From contig CALDLG010000002.1 of NCBI GenBank assembly GCA_937910785.1, positions 1 through 57,291 of the forward strand: DNA of 57,291 nucleotides, written 5' to 3'. Below the pieces are notes generated by a model. That model was not told the origin of the DNA. It worked only from the letters and a program-made list of their open reading frames with translations, and made no database searches. Of this stretch, positions 53,406 through 57,291 are shown in pieces. The position numbers and the translations under genes were made by a program. Position 1 is the stretch's first letter. The number at the start of each line of letters is the position of its first letter. This DNA comes from an uncultured Lachnospiraceae bacterium. Its GTDB lineage: Bacteria; Bacillota; Clostridia; Lachnospirales; Lachnospiraceae.

Positions 53406-54089
53406 ATGTCAATTAATTTTGCAGATTATCCGGTGCATTTGCGGGAAGGAATGAAATTTGAAAGGGAATATGTGCAATTACAGTTACAGAAAGACCGGGA
53501 CGCGGGTTCAAAAGCGTTTCAAGGGGATGCTTTAGAACTTTCCCAAATGTCGAAAAACAGGGATGCAGTGATGGATAAAATGAAACACACAGTCGTCCAG
53601 TCGGCGGCATCATTCAGCGATACAAGGGCTGGAATAATGAAGGAAATCAGAGAAGAAAAAGGGCAGTATGATTATTCCGATGTTGTGAATGCCTGCGGAC
53701 TGAGTTATGCAAAAATCTGTTCTGAAATTGAGCGGCGCCACGAAAATGTGCCGGAGCAGTATTATAAGGCAGACGGGACACTGCTGACAAAAGAAGAAGA
53801 GACTGAATGGCTGGATGTGCAGTTTGAGCAGGAAGTGGAGTGGCAGAAATCCTGTGCCAGAATAGCGGCCCGGGGACAGGTCTTTCAGGGGCGTATTCCG
53901 GAAATGCCGACAAAGGAGATTGAAGAACTGGAGGACAGCCTTTATCGGGCGAGGGATGCCTATATGAAGCTGTACCGGGAGAACAAGCAGGACGGGAATC
54001 CTCTCACCTTACAAAATGAAATGTTTGGCAGCAGCAGGATGTATGAAATGCTGAACCGATTGGGGAATTTGCGGGAAAGTCAGTTATGA
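53406..54089 (+). CDS. Coiled-coil-rich protein of unknown function
   Basis: 227 residues, GGGGGAG 8 bases before ATG 53406. Mostly charged and helical (KFEREYVQLQLQKDRD, DAVMDKMKHTV, KEIEELEDSLYRARDAYMKL). No signal peptide, membrane segment or known domain recognised. Lies between transposon remnants and a lipoprotein gene. Confidence 0.75.
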   Translation: MSINFADYPVHLREGMKFEREYVQLQLQKDRDAGSKAFQGDALELSQMSKNRDAVMDKMKHTVVQSAASFSDTRAGIMKEIREEKGQYDYSDVVNACGLSYAKICSEIERRHENVPEQYYKADGTLLTKEEETEWLDVQFEQEVEWQKSCARIAARGQVFQGRIPEMPTKEIEELEDSLYRARDAYMKLYRENKQDGNPLTLQNEMFGSSRMYEMLNRLGNLRESQL

Positions 54090-54224
54090 GAATACCCCGT
54101 TTTGTCAATTCCTGTCAGGAAAATACGAAAAGAAATTCATAGGATAACGGTGTGGAAAACGCAGAAATTTGTCGATAGACCTTATAGAAAACATACCTGT
54201 ATCTGATGAAAGGAATCCATAAGA

Positions 54225-56198
54225 ATGAAAAAAATACTGTTCCTTTTAACAGCGTTTGCGTTTTGCACGATATCGCTTAACGCCTGCGGGAAAACGGACG
54301 GCGCAGATGAGAATACATTGGAGGAAGAGAAAGAAGCTGCCACAAAAGAAGGGGAGACGGCAGAAGCAGGCAATGCGGGAGCTCCGGAGTCTGAAGAAGC
54401 TGATCCGGGAAAGGAGTCCGGAGCGCAGAAGGAATTGTATACCGCTTCCATAGAAACGCTGGATGATATGCTGGCGGGGAACAGGGGCAGAGATTCCGGC
54501 GATACTGTTTATCAGGAGACGATAGGCACCCTCTACATATTTTCCGAAGCATATGACGGTGTGCTGCAGGCGGGATATGATGAGGATGGAATGCATGTAT
54601 TTCAGATAGCGATAACAGACGGGGATCTGGAGGAAAAACACAAATACGAATGCCGCATGCTGTCGGATAGCAGTCTGTGGTTCACCTTTCAGACGGACAG
54701 CGCCTGTGAAAAGGATCTGCCGAATTATATTGTCAATGAGGATGTGCTGCGCTATGGCAGGGTGGATTATGTCTATGATGATGGAAGCACGGATACGGAG
54801 GAGGAAAAAGAGCTGCGCAGACAGGAGGCGGAGACTTATCTGGCAGGGAAGGTGGACGGTGAAATACAGGAATTCTGGCACACCGGGGACAGGTTGTACC
54901 GCATCGATCGGAAAGAAGGGATATTTGTCGATGTGACGGCACAGAAGGAAAGCTGTATTGCGGATTTTCTGCGGGAACAGACGAGGCGCATTTCCTGCCG
55001 GTTATCGGTCAGCGAGGCGTCGACGGAGGTGGTGGAAAAGTACAAGCCGAAGGGATACAGCCTGTTGTACGGGAAAAATTCATGGAACAGTATTGGAGTC
55101 AGCGATTTAAACCATGATGGCAGGATGGACTATGTCGCAGTATTGTATCCGGATGATTATGAGGAGGAAGCAGGGTATGAGGGCTTTGGCCCCTATGATA
55201 ATTTCCCCGCGTATTACGCGGCTTCTTTCTGGCTTTTGCTGTCTTCGGAGGACGGAGGCTATGAACAGATCAGATTGTCGGACAGTATTGAGTATTGGGA
55301 CACCGCGCTTACTCTTGTGGAAGTGGGATTTGTGGATGAGGAGGTGCTGCAGCTGGAGTATTTTGTGGGGCGTTCGCCTTTTAAGAATGCACTGCTCAGA
55401 TTTCAGTATGATCAGGAGAAAAAAACGTTTTATATACGGTCTTCCTATTACAGGGATGCCTATGATGATTTTTTGATGATTGGCAATGTTGAAAATTATG
55501 GAAAGATGGGCATGTCGTCCTATTTTGGATATGGAGGAAACAGACTGCGTTATTGCGAAGGAAGCCGGGAGGGTGTAGATGATGTTTTTATGCAGGATGG
55601 AACGCACCTGAGCTCTTATAGCGGAAGCTTTCGGTACGCCTGTGAAAATCTGCCGGAGGAACACCATATCAACAGCCTGATCTGGGAGAGAGAGTATGAA
55701 CTGCTTCGGGCTTTCAAACAGCATTACGCTGCTTCGGAACCGCAGCCGGACGTTGTTATGCATACGACTCCAGTTTTTTATAACAGGCGTCTGGTCAGCG
55801 GACAGATCCTGTTATCCTGCGGCGGGAGGAATATACAGATGCCGGTCATGGTGGATAAACAGAGTGGAGAATATGTGACGGTGACAGGGCTTTTACAGAA
55901 GGAAGAGTTTATGCGGATTTTTGCAGACTGGTCTGAGGACGCGCTGCTTCACGGTTATCTGACAGCGGAGGAGAAGACGCGGTGTGAGAGGGCAATCGAA
56001 AGGGACTGGGAAAGAGCGGATACACTGGAAAACTATCTGGAGGAGAGGGAAGAAATCATATCTTTTCAGATTGTGCAGGAAGGCATTCAAATGGGGATAA
56101 AGTCGCAGGAGGATATACGGATGGATTATATTATTATAGAGAAGGAATATTTCTGGGATACGAAAGCCTGGGATTATCTGCAGATCTATGAGGAGTAA
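54225..56198 (+). CDS. Large lipoprotein of unknown function
   Basis: 657 residues. Lipoprotein signal at 1-21 with lipobox LNAC, then an acidic Glu/Ala/Gly spacer to ~70. The rest is extracellular; SDLNHDGRMDYVAVLYP near residues 291-307 is an FG-GAP/EF-hand-like calcium turn. No catalytic motif recognised. A possible role in surface sensing is not supported by more than layout. Confidence 0.85.
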   Translation: MKKILFLLTAFAFCTISLNACGKTDGADENTLEEEKEAATKEGETAEAGNAGAPESEEADPGKESGAQKELYTASIETLDDMLAGNRGRDSGDTVYQETIGTLYIFSEAYDGVLQAGYDEDGMHVFQIAITDGDLEEKHKYECRMLSDSSLWFTFQTDSACEKDLPNYIVNEDVLRYGRVDYVYDDGSTDTEEEKELRRQEAETYLAGKVDGEIQEFWHTGDRLYRIDRKEGIFVDVTAQKESCIADFLREQTRRISCRLSVSEASTEVVEKYKPKGYSLLYGKNSWNSIGVSDLNHDGRMDYVAVLYPDDYEEEAGYEGFGPYDNFPAYYAASFWLLLSSEDGGYEQIRLSDSIEYWDTALTLVEVGFVDEEVLQLEYFVGRSPFKNALLRFQYDQEKKTFYIRSSYYRDAYDDFLMIGNVENYGKMGMSSYFGYGGNRLRYCEGSREGVDDVFMQDGTHLSSYSGSFRYACENLPEEHHINSLIWEREYELLRAFKQHYAASEPQPDVVMHTTPVFYNRRLVSGQILLSCGGRNIQMPVMVDKQSGEYVTVTGLLQKEEFMRIFADWSEDALLHGYLTAEEKTRCERAIERDWERADTLENYLEEREEIISFQIVQEGIQMGIKSQEDIRMDYIIIEKEYFWDTKAWDYLQIYEE

Positions 56199-56201
56199 TA
56201 C

Positions 56202-56236
56202 CGCCCACCACAACACCGTTTTTTATATGGTGGGCG
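56202..56236. terminator. Hairpin between convergent genes
   Basis: CGCCCACCA (56202-56210) / TGGTGGGCG (56228-56236), 9 bp perfect, without a clear T run outside the stem. Confidence 0.5.
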
Positions 56237-56297
56237 CTCGGCTTAAAACCTTATGAAATAAAATGGGCAGTATATTCATTACGCAGCAATGCCCTGT

Positions 56298-56780
56298 TTA
56301 ATCATCATTATTCCCGGCTGACAATTCGTTCTCCAAAAACTGCTTTATGTATGGATTGTTTTCTTCACTCAATGTAGGCTGAAATGCCATATAGCGGCAT
56401 TTCTGATATTGCTCTCCATCCATTTCAAAAGTATATCCCATAACGCATTTTGGATTGCAGTCATTGGGATTGATAAGCCGCTTGCAAACAGACGCTTTTT
56501 TAATTTCCTTTTTTAGCTTTTGGGGCAGAGTATCAAGAAAACTCTGATAGGTATTTATATGTTCCGGATAGATACGCAGCTTCATTCCTGTTTTGCGGGA
56601 AACAAAGGTGGCCAAAGTCTTCTTGCTGCCGTTTAATATATAAGATACGACATAGCCGCTTTTGGCAGTTTTTATATCGCGCTTGCAGTCTTTCTTCGTC
56701 AGATACTCATGAATCTGATTTACAAAATCACGAAAACGCTCATCAACCGTTTCCATAAATAAATTGAATTTCTCGTCCAT
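56298..56780 (-). CDS. Conserved Cys-containing protein of unknown function
   Basis: 160 residues, minus strand, GGAGGG-type site before the start. The N-terminal part is helical, a middle basic part reads KTLATFVSRKTGMKLRIYPE, and the C-terminal NPNDCNPKCVMGYTFEMDG with QKCRYMAF gives three to four Cys that could bind zinc. Family name unknown to me. Twelve bases after the AraC-type gene, probably cotranscribed with it. Confidence 0.75.
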   Translation of the reverse strand: MDEKFNLFMETVDERFRDFVNQIHEYLTKKDCKRDIKTAKSGYVVSYILNGSKKTLATFVSRKTGMKLRIYPEHINTYQSFLDTLPQKLKKEIKKASVCKRLINPNDCNPKCVMGYTFEMDGEQYQKCRYMAFQPTLSEENNPYIKQFLENELSAGNNDD

Positions 56781-56791
56781 TCTGCCCTCCG

Positions 56792-57291
56792 TTATGCCTG
56801 CTTTTTAATTACTGGTATCCATATCTCGTACTGTGCGTTCTGTGGGTCCGGATTGAGATAAACTTCCATATCGGGAGCGTTGGCATATTCGTATCCGGAA
56901 GTCGGAAGCCATTCGGTTATGATACGCCGCTGCAATTCCTGTATGGACTTGTTTGTTCCTGTTCCGGAGAAAACTGCCCAGGTGGACGCCGGCACGATAT
57001 ATTCCTCAAATTCATCATTTTCCTTTGTGCTTGAAACAGCAATGAAATACTTCCATTGTTCTTCATCATTGCAGGCACTCACCCCCAGAAGTCCCATCAG
57101 CGGCGTATCCATCATACCGGCCAACTTCTGTATTGTGCCATTTGCTACGGCATCCTGCCACATTTGCGGTACAACCATAAAATTATTTTCGATTTCCATA
57201 TCAAGCGGTGCAGATATACCAATAATGCGAAAAGCATCTTTTGTTTCAATTCTATAATTCATTTCTGTTGCTCCTTTCACAGCAATTCTAA
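56792..57291 (-). CDS. C-terminal part of an AraC-type regulator (GyrI-like effector domain), 5' partial
   Basis: An effector-binding GyrI-like domain of ~156 residues: MNYRIETKDAFRIIGISAPL, NFMVVPQMWQ, TWAVFSGTG, and the end EIWIPVIKK. The frame stays open to the window edge and reads RIAVKGATEMNYRIE, which matches the link between the AraC DNA-binding domain and this domain. So the gene most likely continues past 57291. Alternatively it starts at ATG 57262, where AAAGGAG fortuitously or really provides a site. Confidence 0.72.
   Translation of the reverse strand, partial: RIAVKGATEMNYRIETKDAFRIIGISAPLDMEIENNFMVVPQMWQDAVANGTIQKLAGMMDTPLMGLLGVSACNDEEQWKYFIAVSSTKENDEFEEYIVPASTWAVFSGTGTNKSIQELQRRIITEWLPTSGYEYANAPDMEVYLNPDPQNAQYEIWIPVIKKQA

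Noticed and set aside
48461..57291. A complete conjugative element or defence island
   Set aside because: No integrase, relaxase, type IV secretion genes or attachment repeats were found; only scattered remnants are visible.

Overview
The window looks like a piece of chromosome from a Lachnospiraceae-type clostridium. Grounds seen in the sequence: moderate GC, AGGAGG-type ribosome binding sites with some TTG and GTG starts, GatB/SecA/RF2/Tex housekeeping proteins of clostridial type, a ptb-buk pair, a purine pathway with a separate IMP cyclohydrolase and AICAR formyltransferase, TnpW-like small transposon proteins and an Rpn/PD-(D/E)XK-type transposase family. The species cannot be named from the sequence alone.

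Layout. 1-6.6 kb: gatB (5' cut by the window edge), two membrane proteins of unknown function, guaB, and a split purH function (PurO-like IMP cyclohydrolase plus stand-alone AICAR transformylase). 6.6-9.6 kb: a 46-residue membrane protein, a lipoprotein polysaccharide deacetylase, and an XRE regulator divergent from a secreted Gly/Ser-rich protein. 9.55-31.9 kb: a long, one-direction surface-glycan island. It holds a GT-C-like membrane protein, an SH3-like membrane protein, rfbF-rfbG-rfbH for a CDP-3,6-dideoxy-4-keto sugar, an aldolase-domain protein, a YerE-like TPP enzyme, a YerF-like SDR, a GtrB-like GT2, a GT87-like protein, GtrA, another polytopic protein, an acyltransferase-3, two tandem FkbM methyltransferases, an XRE regulator, a GLUG-like exported protein, an MBOAT O-acyltransferase and its SGNH partner. 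32-48.4 kb: chemoreceptor, methyltransferase, buk/ptb, secA, prfB with programmed frameshift, DUF975-type and SprA-type genes, two large palindromic elements, tex and a GH53 galactanase. 48.4-57.3 kb: an accessory, decaying region with GIY-YIG and GNAT genes, a chimeric response regulator, a HAD phosphatase, two TnpW-like genes around a frameshifted Rpn-family transposase, unknown genes including a large lipoprotein, and the end of an AraC-type regulator.

How the glycan island may work (inference): CDP-glucose is made and deoxygenated by RfbF/G/H. The TPP enzyme, the aldolase-domain protein and the SDR would then add and reduce a carbon branch. The GT2/GtrA pair would move the sugar across the membrane on a lipid carrier, and the polytopic GT-C/GT87 proteins would place it on a surface polymer. 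Methylation and O-acylation would finish the structure.

Most notable observation: the only runs of eight G in the window are four, all within 3.9 kb and all inside predicted glycan-modifying genes (acyltransferase-3, both FkbM copies, MBOAT). The MBOAT gene is out of frame exactly at its G8 run and would be restored by G9 (or G6). This is the pattern expected of slipped-strand phase variation of surface glycan decoration, which I do not know to be described for this kind of organism. A homopolymer sequencing error in MBOAT is the main alternative. The two FkbM copies share 679 bp that appear identical by eye, including the G8 tract, which points to recent duplication or gene conversion. The second candidate novelty is the CDP-sugar branch with an aldolase-domain protein next to a YerE-like enzyme.
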